DNA of 64,000 nt from CBDFGS01 sp965247255. Its GTDB lineage: Bacteria > Chloroflexota > Dehalococcoidia > Lucifugimonadales > CAUZJF01. Location of the stretch: assembly GCA_965247255.1 (NCBI GenBank), contig CBDFGS010000009.1, positions 372,001 through 436,000 of the forward strand, in the 5' to 3' direction. Position numbers and translations under genes: made by a program. The notes beneath the pieces were generated by a model. That model made no database searches. It had not been told where the DNA came from and saw only the letters and a program-made list of their open reading frames with translations. Shown here in pieces: positions 25,236 through 33,627 of this stretch (positions within the stretch are counted from its first letter, which is position 1; each line of letters opens with the position of its first letter).

Positions 25236-25970
25236 TTACGGCCTGATCGACCGTAGCGGCTTCGGCGTGGGTCGGAACGTCTCCACGATCAACTCCCAGA
25301 GGGGGACGTAAGTGTCGCTCTGGTCTGCGGGGAACGTGAGGCTCATGATGTACCGGAAAGCGCCGACGTCTGTCACTACCATGCGCTGCTCCGAGCCGGT
25401 CTCGACTCCGTTATTCGTGGTCGTGTGAAACTGGAGCACGTTCACGGCCTCGTTTTCCCTCAGCTCGAATTTCTTCCCCAGGAAGACGGCAAAACCTTGC
25501 AATGCTCTTTCATTAGCTATCGAATCCAGGTACTGATCGAGCTCCCAGATTATGCGCACGTCGTTACCGGCCTGGAAAACGACGTCCGAGCCGCGCTCCT
25601 TTGAAGGGTCCGCTCCCCATACCTTGAGGGTCCTGGCGTTCCGGAGCGCCGAGACCTGTTCGACCCGCTCCGGGAACCTCGCCTGTACGTCCTTCACCAG
25701 CGCATCGATGTCGTCAGGCGTTACGGCGAGGCCGATCCAGTCCTGGGGCAGGTCGATCTCCATGGAGTCGGCAGAGTATCGCGTCCAGCCTGCCCTCAGG
25801 GGTATGGGAGTAGGGGTAGGCGTCGGCGGCCCGGAGGGCGTGGGGATTATCGTCGGGACGGGTGAGGTCCTGAAGTCCCACGGTGAGGGCTCCGACTCGT
25901 CGCTCGTCCCGCACGCCGCGGCAATGGCGATCATTCCGAACACGAATATGAGGACGGCTACTCTAGTCAT
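25236..25970 (-). CDS. Hypothetical lipoprotein with a PsbP-like domain pattern
   Basis: The ~244-residue protein begins at ATG 25970 with a lipoprotein signal (TRVAVLIFVFGMIAIAAACG, Cys about 20). A Pro/Thr-rich linker with PTPTPTPIP follows at about 45-60, then a globular domain: WTRYSADSMEIDLPQDWIGL and, at the end, MVVTDVGAFRYIMSLTFPAD and LIVETFRP. This layout (Y-S-D-x-h-P-x-x-W ... FR-F) is that of many lipoproteins with PsbP/Mog1-like domains. A TTG 24 bp upstream is an alternative start. Function unknown. Confidence 0.65.
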   Translation of the reverse strand: MTRVAVLIFVFGMIAIAAACGTSDESEPSPWDFRTSPVPTIIPTPSGPPTPTPTPIPLRAGWTRYSADSMEIDLPQDWIGLAVTPDDIDALVKDVQARFPERVEQVSALRNARTLKVWGADPSKERGSDVVFQAGNDVRIIWELDQYLDSIANERALQGFAVFLGKKFELRENEAVNVLQFHTTTNNGVETGSEQRMVVTDVGAFRYIMSLTFPADQSDTYVPLWELIVETFRPTPKPLRSIRP

Positions 25971-26142
25971 GTGGTTGTTTGGTCCTTCAAGCAAAAGTGC
26001 TAATACTCAGGATACGAAATCCGTAGTCCCGATGTAAATCCCTCGGTATGCGAGGACGCTGTTCCTTCGGCAAAGCTCTGCCAGGGAATCGGGTTGGGGG
26101 AGTCTCTTAGTTGGAGGGCGTGCAGACGGTGGAAACAAGACC

Positions 26143-26170
26143 GGGAGGTTACAAACCTGCCCCTGCGGGC
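26143..26170 (+). repeat. Family A hairpin repeat, degenerate
   Basis: GGGAGGTTacaAACCTGCCC followed by CTGCGGGC. The left arm has GGGAGG instead of GGGCAGG and the border is CTGCG for CTACG, so this is an older copy. Confidence 0.6.
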
Positions 26171-26541
26171 AGCCCCTTCAGCGCGGTCTGATGGCCCAAA
26201 GGGCAACGGACAAGCAGAGAGGGCCGGGGCGGATTCCACCGAGGAGAGCGGCGGCTTTGAGGAGGGCGCTCTCCTCGGTCGATCTTCGCTCCGAAGAGGT
26301 TATCCAGACCCTGAACCTATCGGTAGGGGTCGCCTTGACACGGCGTCGAGGACTTTCGAACCCCCGTCGTACGGGTGAGCAGTCACTCACCAAGGGGACT
26401 GTCGGGGTCGGCTTCCCTCCGTGATCCGTCACCGGGGGGAAGCCCAGGTTCTTCCCTCCTACCGGCGCAATCTAAGCGCCGGAAAGCCGCCATTCGTCTT
26501 GGGTGCACCAGTCAGCCGACAGTCATATTATAGCGCCCCCG

Positions 26542-26578
26542 CCCCAGGTACTTCGTCGGGGGCCTCCTCAGCACGACA
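26542..26578 (+). repeat. Dispersed 36-37-bp repeat, family B copy 2
   Basis: CCCCAGGTACTTCGTCGG then GGGCCTCCTCAGCACGACA. It is one base longer than the other copies because of an extra G in the central G-run. Confidence 0.8.
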
Positions 26579-26701
26579 TTGGAGCGAAGTGAGTTGGGCG
26601 TGATTCGGGAGTAGATCAATCTCCTAGCAATGGGAGGCGAGGTCTCCATTGGTTCGGCCGTGGCGAGGAAATCCCCCCTAACCCCCCTTTTTCAAAGGGG
26701 G

Positions 26702-26853
26702 GGAGGAGCCTCAACAGTTTTGATCAGGCGGATAGAACCTCTGTCCGGGGGGGGAGGAACCTCATTCAGTTTGATCGGGCGGATAGAACCTCTGTCCGGG
26801 AGGAAGGAGCCTCAATCAGTTTGATCAGGCGGATATGACCCCTGTCTCCCTTC
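26702..26853 (+). repeat. Three imperfect tandem repeats of about 50 bp
   Basis: Each unit reads GGAGGAGCCTC, a variable 4-6 bases, GTTTTGATCAGGCGGATAG or a variant, then AACCTCTGTCCGGG. Successive units start about 51 and 50 bp apart (CCTC at 26709, 26760 and 26810). Units 1 and 2 match most closely; the third has GGATATGACCCCTGTC and then runs into a CTCCC/GGGAG hairpin of the family C type (26848-26875). Confidence 0.8.
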
Positions 26854-26910
26854 CCTCAAGGGAGCGGCGAGGTTCGAGGGGGCGGGTTGCCGTGAGCGAC
26901 GATTCTGGTG

Positions 26911-28347
26911 TCAGAACAATGCCCTGATCGCGGAGCGGGCTGCCCAATGGCCGCACATGCCGTGAACTCCTCCACCGGGCGGAGTGGACGAGGAGCAGAT
27001 GTAGAGGCCTTTTACCGGCGTCGAGTAGGGAACGACCCTCATGGTTGGCCTGGTGAACATCTGCCTGAAGTCCTGAATCCCGCCGTTGATATCGCCTCCG
27101 ACATAGTTGGGGTTGTACTCCTCCAACTCACCGGGAGACTTGACGCTGCGGGCGAGGATGCGGTCGCGGAAGCCCGGAGCGAAGCGCTCAATCTGCGCCT
27201 CGATTCTGTCCGACATGTCGTAGGTCGAGCCGTTGGGCACGTGGCAGTAGGCCCATACGGTGTGCTTACCGTCCGGCGCGCGGGTGGTGTCGAACAGGCT
27301 CGGCTGAGCAACCAGCACGTAGGGCCTCTCGGCGTGCTCGCCTCTCGATGTAGCGCGCTCGGACTCCCCGATCTCGTCCATGGTCCCGCCAAGGTGCACG
27401 GTGCCGGCGCGGACGCAGTCGGCAGCCTTCCAGGGGACGGGGCCGTCCAGTGCGAAGTCCATCTTGAAGGCGCCCGCTCCGTAGCGGTAGCCCTCGAGCC
27501 GCCGTCTGTACCTGGCGGGCAGCCGTTCTCCGGCGATTTTCACGATCTGGCGTGGAGTGAGATCGAACAGCACGGCACGCGCCGGGGGCAGGTCGTCGAG
27601 GGACGTGACCGGGGAATCCGTGACGATCTTGCCACCGATCGACCCGAGGTAGGAGGCGAGGGCATCAGAGACGCTCTGCGAACCGGCGCGAGCGACGGGC
27701 CAGCCTACGGAGTGGCCGGCCATGCCGAGCACCAGGCCGAAGGATGCCGTCAGCGGGTGCTCGATCGGCATCATCGAGTGGGCTCCCAGCCCGGCGAAGA
27801 AGCCACGTCCCCGAGGGGTCTCGAACCGCGCGGTGGCGAGACCGCGGGCCGAACGAATCGCCTTTAGGCCGAAGCGTGCAAGGGCGAACGGGCGCCGCGT
27901 CGGGCGCATGGGGCCGAGAAGCTGAGCGGCGAGATAGTCCCAGTTCTCGACGAGGGGCTGTATGAGCTTGCGATACGCGCGTCCGTCGCTGCCCAGCGAG
28001 TCGGCAGTGGCCTCGACGGACCGCTCAAGGGTTACGGCTGAGCCATCGTCGAACGGGTGCGCCATCGGCGCATCCGGGTGGACCCAACGCAGCCCGTGGT
28101 CCTGCAGCGGAAGGGTCTTGAAGAACGGCGAGCCGATGCCGAGGGGGTAGACAGCCGAGCAGACGTCGTGCGTGAATCCCGGCAGCGTGAGCTCGGCAGA
28201 GCGTGCGCCGCCCCCGACGGTCGTGGCGGCTTCAAGTACGGCTACTGAGAGCCCGTGCTGAGCAAGGGTTATGGCGGCGGCAAGGCCGTTCGGGCCGGAC
28301 CCAACGACAACCGCGTCGAACTGGGGACTCTTTGAGGCTATCGTCAA
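26911..28347 (-). CDS. FAD-dependent phytoene-desaturase-like oxidoreductase (PYROXD2/CrtI type)
   Basis: The 478-residue protein opens with the dinucleotide-binding motif DAVVVGSGPNGLAAAITLA, then VAVLEAATTVGGGARSAEL, the hallmark of the CrtI/PYROXD2 branch. It ends with GLYICSSSTPPGGGVHGMCGHWAA, the FAD-contacting C-terminal motif. No membrane segment is seen. It may oxidise or isomerise a polyene or another hydrophobic compound, but no carotenoid genes are near. It is the last gene of a minus-strand series beginning with the SpoIIE-like gene at 33375, with 44 bp to the next upstream gene. Confidence 0.85.
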   Translation of the reverse strand: MTIASKSPQFDAVVVGSGPNGLAAAITLAQHGLSVAVLEAATTVGGGARSAELTLPGFTHDVCSAVYPLGIGSPFFKTLPLQDHGLRWVHPDAPMAHPFDDGSAVTLERSVEATADSLGSDGRAYRKLIQPLVENWDYLAAQLLGPMRPTRRPFALARFGLKAIRSARGLATARFETPRGRGFFAGLGAHSMMPIEHPLTASFGLVLGMAGHSVGWPVARAGSQSVSDALASYLGSIGGKIVTDSPVTSLDDLPPARAVLFDLTPRQIVKIAGERLPARYRRRLEGYRYGAGAFKMDFALDGPVPWKAADCVRAGTVHLGGTMDEIGESERATSRGEHAERPYVLVAQPSLFDTTRAPDGKHTVWAYCHVPNGSTYDMSDRIEAQIERFAPGFRDRILARSVKSPGELEEYNPNYVGGDINGGIQDFRQMFTRPTMRVVPYSTPVKGLYICSSSTPPGGGVHGMCGHWAARSAIRALF

Positions 28348-28391
28348 TTGTTACGGATGTTTGGGCCCTCGGGATGGTGGATTCGCGGGGC

Positions 28392-29135
28392 TCACTTGCC
28401 GCCGGGAAGCAAGCCTCTCGCCCACCTAGCCGGGGAAGCCATCTTGTACAGGGCTGTTCTGATGGCAGCATTGTGCCATACGTTCTTGGCCTGAGACCAC
28501 TGGATCTTAGGATCGACACAGGTTGCGGTCGTTTGCACCTGGCCGCTGACGCCGAAGTGGCTGGCCAGGGATTCCAGGGTCTGCTGCCAGAACTTGTCCT
28601 CCGCCTTGGAGCCGCCCAGCCGAAAGCCCAGTTCGTAGAGAGGGTCGTTCGCCCGAATGAGCATCTGCGCCTGGGCGACCGGGGCGCCGTCCCGATCCTC
28701 CGCGCTGAAGGTGATCCACCCCGAGAACACGTGTCCTTCGGGTGACATGAAGGTGAAGGACTCGTCGTCGGCGTAGATCGCCATGACGCCGGTGGACAGC
28801 TTCATACCCCCGGGCGAGATGTTGATTACCGCCACTTCTCCCGGCGCGATGCCGGTGAGCGGCGCATAGAACCGGTTGCCCTCCGGCCAGAAGTCGGAGA
28901 AGTTGTCTTTCCAGGTTTTGATCACCTCTTTCGACGAGACATCAGCGCCGCTGAGGCGGACGGAGTAGGTCTTTTGCCACATCTGGCCGAAGCCCTGGAG
29001 CGGCCCGACAAGCTGACGGCCCTCCACATTGAGGTTGATAGCGTCCTCGGGCGCCTGCGCCACCTTGAGCCTGGACACGGGCTCAGCCCAGTATTCTCGA
29101 TCGCGCGGCTGCTTTTCTTGTTCTTCCTCAGGCAT
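28392..29135 (-). CDS. Conserved-looking hypothetical protein, family not recognised
   Basis: The 247-residue soluble protein starts with a charged stretch (MPEEEQEKQPRDREYWAEP). The middle contains GPLQGFGQMWQKTYSVRL, WPEGNRFYAPLTGIAPGEV and FTFMSPEGHVFSGWITFSA, and the end WSQAKNVWHNAAIRTALYK. The aromatic/charged pattern with a GHxFxGW motif suggests a lipid- or ligand-binding beta-rich fold (SRPBCC-like is one option), but I cannot assign it. It lies between the FAD oxidoreductase and the STAS remnant on the same strand. Confidence 0.6.
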   Translation of the reverse strand: MPEEEQEKQPRDREYWAEPVSRLKVAQAPEDAINLNVEGRQLVGPLQGFGQMWQKTYSVRLSGADVSSKEVIKTWKDNFSDFWPEGNRFYAPLTGIAPGEVAVINISPGGMKLSTGVMAIYADDESFTFMSPEGHVFSGWITFSAEDRDGAPVAQAQMLIRANDPLYELGFRLGGSKAEDKFWQQTLESLASHFGVSGQVQTTATCVDPKIQWSQAKNVWHNAAIRTALYKMASPARWARGLLPGGK

Positions 29136-29176
29136 AGCTATGGCTCTCCTTCATCCCCACCGTATGGAAGGCGGGG

Positions 29177-29517
29177 TTAGCGCCCGGCGAGGGCCTCCTC
29201 TTCCGTTCCGAAGATACGTATGGCCTCGTTGAGCCGCGTAAGCTCGAAGATATGCCGATAGTGCTCGCTCAAGCCGCAAGCGAGCAACCTTTGGCCCTGG
29301 CGGTTGGCGCGTATGAGGATGGTCACGATCAGACCTATGCCGCTACTATTCATATATTCCAGGCCGGCGAAGTTCAAGATTATGTCGCGCGCGCCATTTG
29401 TCGTCGCCTGAGTATAGGCGTCGGTGAGGGTGTTCTCGGCCGCGCCGTTCACGTCACCCCGAATATCGATGAAGCTGGCCCCTTCGCCCGCCTCACGTAC
29501 ATCCATCTGTACCTTAG
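29177..29517 (-). pseudogene. STAS-domain anti-sigma factor antagonist, main part, split by IS copy 2
   Basis: This is about 112 codons of a STAS domain: SFIDIRGDVNGAAENTLTDAY, IILNFAGLEYMNSSGIGLIV with the Ser phosphorylation site of the NSSGI motif, ILIRANRQGQ and HYRHIFELTRLNEAIRIF. The true 5' end was cut by the IS: the first codons MADAK lie at 31222-31236 on the far side, behind a GGGAGG ribosome site. The frame is now open from ATG 29689 inside the IS, so a 170-residue chimera with 56 foreign residues could be made. It is a paralog of the intact STAS protein at 31374, sharing SSGIGLIV/STGIALIV and HYxxIFxxTRL. Confidence 0.88.
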
Positions 29518-31221
29518 CCCGAATCCACCGAAGGACGGCCTTGGGGACAGCCCTTGAAGAAGCCAGCGGGTGCTCCTCTGAATCTGGGATAATGGTTTTG
29601 GAACAGAAACCCGCCCGGAAACAAGGAGCACCCAATAGATGCTGCCACAGAACAAACCCGACCGTATCCGCATCCTCTTTGACGACCATCGCCTGGTGGC
29701 CAATGCCGGCCTGCTCCTGCCGGCCACCCTAGCCCGGCACCTGGGCCTGCGGGAACTCGTCGACCATCACCTTGACCTCGGCGGAGCGCCGGGACGGGCG
29801 AACACTGGGGACAAGATGCTGACGCTGGTCGCTTCCGCGCTGGCAGGCGGCGACTGCATCGACGACGCCGATGCGCTGCGCGCTGGTGGGACGGTTGGTG
29901 TTCTAGGCTGCGTGGTCAAGGCGCCATCCACCCTGGGGACCTTCCTGCGCAGCTTCCGGTGGGGGCATGTCCGTCAACTCGACCGCGTGAGCCGCCAGTT
30001 GTTGGCCCGGGCCTGGGCCGCTGGGGCCGGACCCGGCGACTCGCCCCTGACCATCGACCTGGACTCGACCATCTGCGAGACCTATGGACTGGCCAAGGAG
30101 GGAGCGCGCCACCACGGCTATACCGGCGCCCGCGGCTATCACCCGCTGCTGGCCATTGCCGCCGGCACCGGCGAGGTGCTGATGTCCCGGCTGCGCGAGG
30201 GCCGGGCCAACACCGCCCGTGGCGCCGCCCACTTCCTGCGTGAGACGGTGGGGCGGGTGCGCTACGGCGGGGCCAGGGGACAACTCACGGTGCGGGCCGA
30301 CAGCGGCTTCTACGCCCACACTGTCGTTGCCGCCTGCCGGGAAATGGATGTCCGCTTCTCTATCACCATCCGCCAGCGCGCCAGGCTGCGGGATCTGATC
30401 GAGGCGATACCAGAGGAGGACTGGACTCCCATTCCCTACTGGATGGACGGCGCCGCCGATGTCGCCGAGACGACTTACACCCCGTTCCAGACCAAGCCGG
30501 ACGCCGCGCCGGTGCGGCTCATTGTCCGGCGGGTGAAGCCGACGCCCGGTTCCCAGCTCGCCCTCTTCGCCAGATACAGCTATCACGCCTTCATCACCGA
30601 CCGCGATGGGGAGACGCTGGAACTGGAGGCCGATCATCGCCGCCACGCCGAGGTCGAGAACGCCATACGCGACCTCAAGTACGGCGTCGGGCTGAACCAC
30701 ATGCCGTCGGCGCGCTTCGCCGCCAACGGCGCCTGGCTGGCGGTCCAGGTGATGGCGCATAACCTGGCCCGCTGGACGGCGCGGATTGGTCTGGGCGAGC
30801 GGACCGTGATCACCAAGACCCTCAGGCGGCGGGTCTTCGCTCTGGTGGGACGGATCACCCGCTCGGCGCGCCGCCTCACTTTGCATCTCCCCCGGCGCTG
30901 GCCTTGGGAAACCCAGTTCACTCGCGCCTTGGCCCGGCTGCAAGCCATTCCGTTCCCGGCCTGACGGCCAGCCTGCAACTGACCCAACGTCCCCGCAATC
31001 TCGCGCCACCCCGGTCGCGAGAGTCCCCTGCTGCGTATCCTCTCGCCTTCCCGCGCATCGCAACTCCCGCATAGGGCCTTAGGGGCCCTGTGCGGCCACT
31101 GAAGACCGCCCGCCGGCCTCCCATCTACCCCAAGACCCCAGGCCATCTCCCCTGTAGCTCCCTCACCCACCCCCTTCCGCTGCCCTCACGCCGTCCATCG
31201 GTGTCCTTCGGTGGATTCGGG
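29518..31221 (+). mobile_element. IS1380-family insertion sequence, copy 2 (complete)
   Basis: This element has the same 1704 bp and the same 19-bp tips as the copy at 20377, in the opposite orientation. Its 5-bp target duplication is CTTAG (29513-29517 and 31222-31226). Read in the direction of each transposase, both copies duplicated the same pentamer CTTAG. The insertion cut the STAS gene after codon 5. Confidence 0.95.
29639..30964 (+). CDS. IS1380-family transposase, copy 2
   Basis: The 441 residues are identical to the copy at 20634-21959, with all three acidic catalytic blocks. Identity of both proteins and of the non-coding parts implies very recent movement or gene conversion. The ATG lies 122 bp inside the left tip. 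Confidence 0.95.
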   Translation: MLPQNKPDRIRILFDDHRLVANAGLLLPATLARHLGLRELVDHHLDLGGAPGRANTGDKMLTLVASALAGGDCIDDADALRAGGTVGVLGCVVKAPSTLGTFLRSFRWGHVRQLDRVSRQLLARAWAAGAGPGDSPLTIDLDSTICETYGLAKEGARHHGYTGARGYHPLLAIAAGTGEVLMSRLREGRANTARGAAHFLRETVGRVRYGGARGQLTVRADSGFYAHTVVAACREMDVRFSITIRQRARLRDLIEAIPEEDWTPIPYWMDGAADVAETTYTPFQTKPDAAPVRLIVRRVKPTPGSQLALFARYSYHAFITDRDGETLELEADHRRHAEVENAIRDLKYGVGLNHMPSARFAANGAWLAVQVMAHNLARWTARIGLGERTVITKTLRRRVFALVGRITRSARRLTLHLPRRWPWETQFTRALARLQAIPFPA

Positions 31222-31236
31222 CTTAGCGTCAGCCAT
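31222..31236 (-). pseudogene. Displaced first five codons of the STAS gene
   Basis: On the minus strand GGGAGGGCGAT is followed by ATG-GCT-GAC-GCT-AAG (MADAK), ending at the IS tip. Joined through the duplicated pentamer it continues as VQMDVREAGEG at 29512, restoring a start codon and ribosome site for the STAS protein. Confidence 0.8.
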
Positions 31237-31262
31237 ATCGCCCTCCCTACAAGCGTGAAGAC

Positions 31263-31289
31263 GGGCGGCCACGCGGGGCCGCCCCTACG
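31263..31289 (+). repeat. Family A hairpin repeat, GGCC variant
   Basis: GGGCGGCC-acgcg-GGGCCGCCC followed by CTACG. The same variant core recurs at 49515. Here it lies between the two STAS genes. Confidence 0.8.
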
Positions 31290-31373
31290 GGTGTTGCACC
31301 GCATCCTGGCGGTGGTTGATGTTCCGTCCCCCAACGTTGTGTTATCGCGTCGCGGCGTTCGTTGCCCTTGGTT

Positions 31374-31733
31374 TCAGCCGGCGCTCTCCTGTGCAGCGAG
31401 CGCGGCATCCTCGTCGGGGAAGATGGTCATGTAGTCGGCCAGGCGGGTGATCTGGAAGATCTCGACGTAGTGGTCGCTGAGGCCCGAGGTCATGACCGGC
31501 ACCTGGGCCTGGCGGGCCTGCATCAACACGCCGACGATTAGCGCGATGCCGGTGCTGTTTATGTATCCGACGCGCTGGAAGTTGAGGAGCAAACCGGATG
31601 GTTGCAGTGCCGCAGCCTCGCCGTAGGCGCGGTTCAGCGCCTCTTCAGCGGGTCCGTTTATCTCCCCGTCCAAGTCAATAATGGCCACGCCCGATCTTTC
31701 TCGGACGCCGGCCTCGAGCTGGCTACCCGCCAT
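31374..31733 (-). CDS. STAS-domain anti-sigma factor antagonist-like protein
   Basis: The 119-residue protein has VAIIDLDGEINGPAEEALN, LLLNFQRVGYINSTGIALIV (the Ser/Thr of INSTGI is the usual phosphorylation site), GVLMQARQAQVPV and HYVEIFQITRLADYMTIF. ATG 33 in the upstream reading (31733) lies inside the end of the SpoIIE-HATPase gene, overlapping it by 11 bp, with GGGGGAG ahead; production is thus coupled to the enzyme that presumably phosphorylates and dephosphorylates it. The STAS gene split by the IS was the next gene downstream. Confidence 0.9.
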   Translation of the reverse strand: MAGSQLEAGVRERSGVAIIDLDGEINGPAEEALNRAYGEAAALQPSGLLLNFQRVGYINSTGIALIVGVLMQARQAQVPVMTSGLSDHYVEIFQITRLADYMTIFPDEDAALAAQESAG

Positions 31734-33375
31734 CCTGGTCTCCCCCAAGGTTCATTACGAGCTCGACAGTGTGGTGCTCTTCGTCGCTGGTGACGCTAAG
31801 GTCGTCGACCATCTCCTTGATCAGGAACAGGCCCCACCCGCGCGGGGACTGCAGTCCCTTGAGCTTCGCCTCAAGGTCAGGCGCCTCGGCTTCCGGGATA
31901 TCGTCTCCGCCCCCGTGGTCGGTTATCCGCACGGAAAGGGCCGCCTTCGACGCCGACACTTGAATGGTTACCGGCAGGTCATCGCGGTACTTGTTGCCGT
32001 GTTCCATGGCGTTCATCGTCGCCTCGGCGACCGCTGTCTTGAGCTTCTCCAGGCGCGGTCCAGGAAGGCCGAGGTCTTTCACAGCCTCGACGACGCGTTC
32101 CATGGCCTGTCGCTCGTTGCCTTGTTCGCTGGCCACGATGAAATCAGTGAGCATCTCGGTATTTTCAACCGCTGGATTCTTCATCGCTTCGGCGTGTTCT
32201 TTCTTCGCTTGGTTCGGGGTAGAATCCTCGTCGCCGGACTCTCTTTGCAGTGTTACCAGCGTGACGTCGTCTTCTTGCTCCCATCCGGCACCGGTGAACG
32301 TACGCAACTCGCTTAACAGTGTATCGATCAGGGGGGCCCCGCCTTCGTGCCGTCCGCAGAGCTCTTTCAGACGTGGGAATCCGAACATCTCCTTGCCGAC
32401 GTTGTGGGCCTCGACGAGGCCGTCGCTGTATAGCAGAACGCTCTCTCCTCGCTGGAGTTCTATCTCTTTCTGCTCGTAGCTCATGCCGGGCATGAGACCG
32501 AGTGGCATACCCGTCGCCCGGAGCTCGTCGATGCCGTCCGCCCGGCGACGGTAGGGCAGGTCGTGACCGGCGTTGGCATACTGGAGCACTCCCGTGGCCG
32601 GATCGAGAATGGCAAACAGGCAAGTCGCAAACATCTTGGGGGGTATATCGGGATAGATAAGCTCGTTGGCCCGCTCCAACACATCTCCGGGGGCCTCCAG
32701 CCGCTCTGCCGCCGCGCGAATGATCGCGCGTGTGGTCGCCATAACCAAAGCGGCGGGCATGCCCTTGTCGGTAACGTCGCCTACCACGAATCCGATTTTG
32801 CCATCCCGGAGATCCAGGAAGTCGTAGAAGTCGCCGCCGACCTCCCGGGCAGGCTTGTAGTAGGCGCGCACCGCCCATCCGGGCAAATGGGGCACGTCTT
32901 GCGGCAGGAGAGTCTGCTGGATCACACTCGCGACCCGCAGCTCCTGCTCCAGCCTCTCACGCTCACGGGCCTCGGCCTGCTGCTGTCGCGCAAGCTGGGC
33001 TACCCTCACGGCCGGCGCGGCCTGGATGGCGAGGTCCTCCAGCAGTCCCCGGTCGTCGGTGGAGTAGTCCTGGCCGCTTAGCCGGGCCCCCAGATTGAGG
33101 ACACCGATAAGCTCGCCCTGACTAACCAACGGGACTGCCAGCTGGACTCCAGCCTCGCGCAGGGATTTGACGGCCGGAGATTCCAGGCTCAGCCTGTCGA
33201 TCTCTACGACTCCCGAGGCGCTTTGGAAGAAGGCCACCAGCGGGTCGTTGGGGGAGATTTCCACCGTGACCGATGGCGACGCGATAGGCCCCACAACGGG
33301 GCCCGGGGCCACGTCGGGACCGGCGCCCTCGCGCCCCATGAGGGACTGCCATATGGTCTGCAGCGCTTGTGTCAT
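31723..33375 (-). CDS. GAF - SpoIIE/RsbU-type PP2C phosphatase - HATPase (RsbW-like) fusion
   Basis: The 550-residue protein combines a GAF-like sensor (about 20-130), a short coiled coil (RQQQAEARERERLEQEL), a PP2C/SpoIIE phosphatase (LPGWAVRAYYKPAREVGGDF, FVVGDVTDKGMPAALVMA, YANAGHDLP, SVLLYSDGLVEAHN, DDVTLVTL) and a C-terminal GHKL ATPase with KTAVAEATMNAMEHGNKY and RGWGLFLIKEMVDDL. The phosphatase would dephosphorylate a STAS protein and the ATPase domain would phosphorylate it or hold a sigma factor, so both arms of a partner switch sit on one chain. The linker around 375-410 is acidic. It overlaps the STAS gene; no sigma factor gene is nearby. Confidence 0.9.
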   Translation of the reverse strand: MTQALQTIWQSLMGREGAGPDVAPGPVVGPIASPSVTVEISPNDPLVAFFQSASGVVEIDRLSLESPAVKSLREAGVQLAVPLVSQGELIGVLNLGARLSGQDYSTDDRGLLEDLAIQAAPAVRVAQLARQQQAEARERERLEQELRVASVIQQTLLPQDVPHLPGWAVRAYYKPAREVGGDFYDFLDLRDGKIGFVVGDVTDKGMPAALVMATTRAIIRAAAERLEAPGDVLERANELIYPDIPPKMFATCLFAILDPATGVLQYANAGHDLPYRRRADGIDELRATGMPLGLMPGMSYEQKEIELQRGESVLLYSDGLVEAHNVGKEMFGFPRLKELCGRHEGGAPLIDTLLSELRTFTGAGWEQEDDVTLVTLQRESGDEDSTPNQAKKEHAEAMKNPAVENTEMLTDFIVASEQGNERQAMERVVEAVKDLGLPGPRLEKLKTAVAEATMNAMEHGNKYRDDLPVTIQVSASKAALSVRITDHGGGDDIPEAEAPDLEAKLKGLQSPRGWGLFLIKEMVDDLSVTSDEEHHTVELVMNLGGDQDGG

Positions 33376-33390
33376 GGCTTTCTGCTCATG

Positions 33391-33438
33391 ATTCTAACTG
33401 ATTCTCCGTAACCGTACTGTTACGGGTAGCGTTACGGC
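33391..33438 (-). promoter_or_regulatory. Promoter of the phosphatase operon with CCGTAAC boxes
   Basis: On the minus strand TAGAAT (33396-33391) lies about 15 bp ahead of the start codon. Upstream come CGGTTACGG (33414-33406), CCCGTAAC (33426-33419) and GCCGTAACG (33438-33430). The last two are direct repeats about 12 bp apart, and the first is the same motif inverted where a -35 would be. The motif matches the direct repeats in front of the BTAD gene at 35330. Confidence 0.5.
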
Positions 33439-33499
33439 AAAGCGAATATTCTTCCTGCGGGAAGGCCGCAGAGATGGGCTCGCAGACGGCCGGCACCCG

Positions 33500-33535
33500 C
33501 CCCAGATACTTAGTCGGGGACTGCTTAGCATGACA
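33500..33535 (+). repeat. Dispersed 36-bp repeat, family B copy 3
   Basis: CCCCAGATACTTAGTCGG then GGACTGCTTAGCATGACA. It lies in the 311-bp gap upstream of the phosphatase gene. Confidence 0.8.
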
Positions 33536-33627
33536 GGAAGGTGGTGGCCGCTCGCCATGTTGGTGTGTCTCGCCCATCTTTGACGTCCTTTGCTTGTTGG
33601 CGCGCATACGGTACGCCGAATCCCCCA

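Larger units (their letters stand above)
25971..26910 (+). other. 940-bp gene-poor stretch rich in repeats
   Basis: I see no supported gene. The stretch holds a degenerate family A hairpin (26143), a family B repeat (26542), G-run and C-run tracts (26675-26705) and a short tandem array (26702). Open frames exist on both strands but overlap one another and have Arg/Ser-rich products without ribosome sites. Confidence 0.6.

Noticed and set aside
26094..26600. Several overlapping open frames on both strands in the gene-poor gap
   Set aside because: High GC keeps frames open by chance; the frames overlap one another and include repeat sequences. No family pattern.
20377..31221. The two IS copies as ends of one composite transposon carrying the genes between them
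   Set aside because: Each copy has its own 5-bp duplication on both sides and each splits a different, exactly rebuildable gene. That requires two independent insertions.
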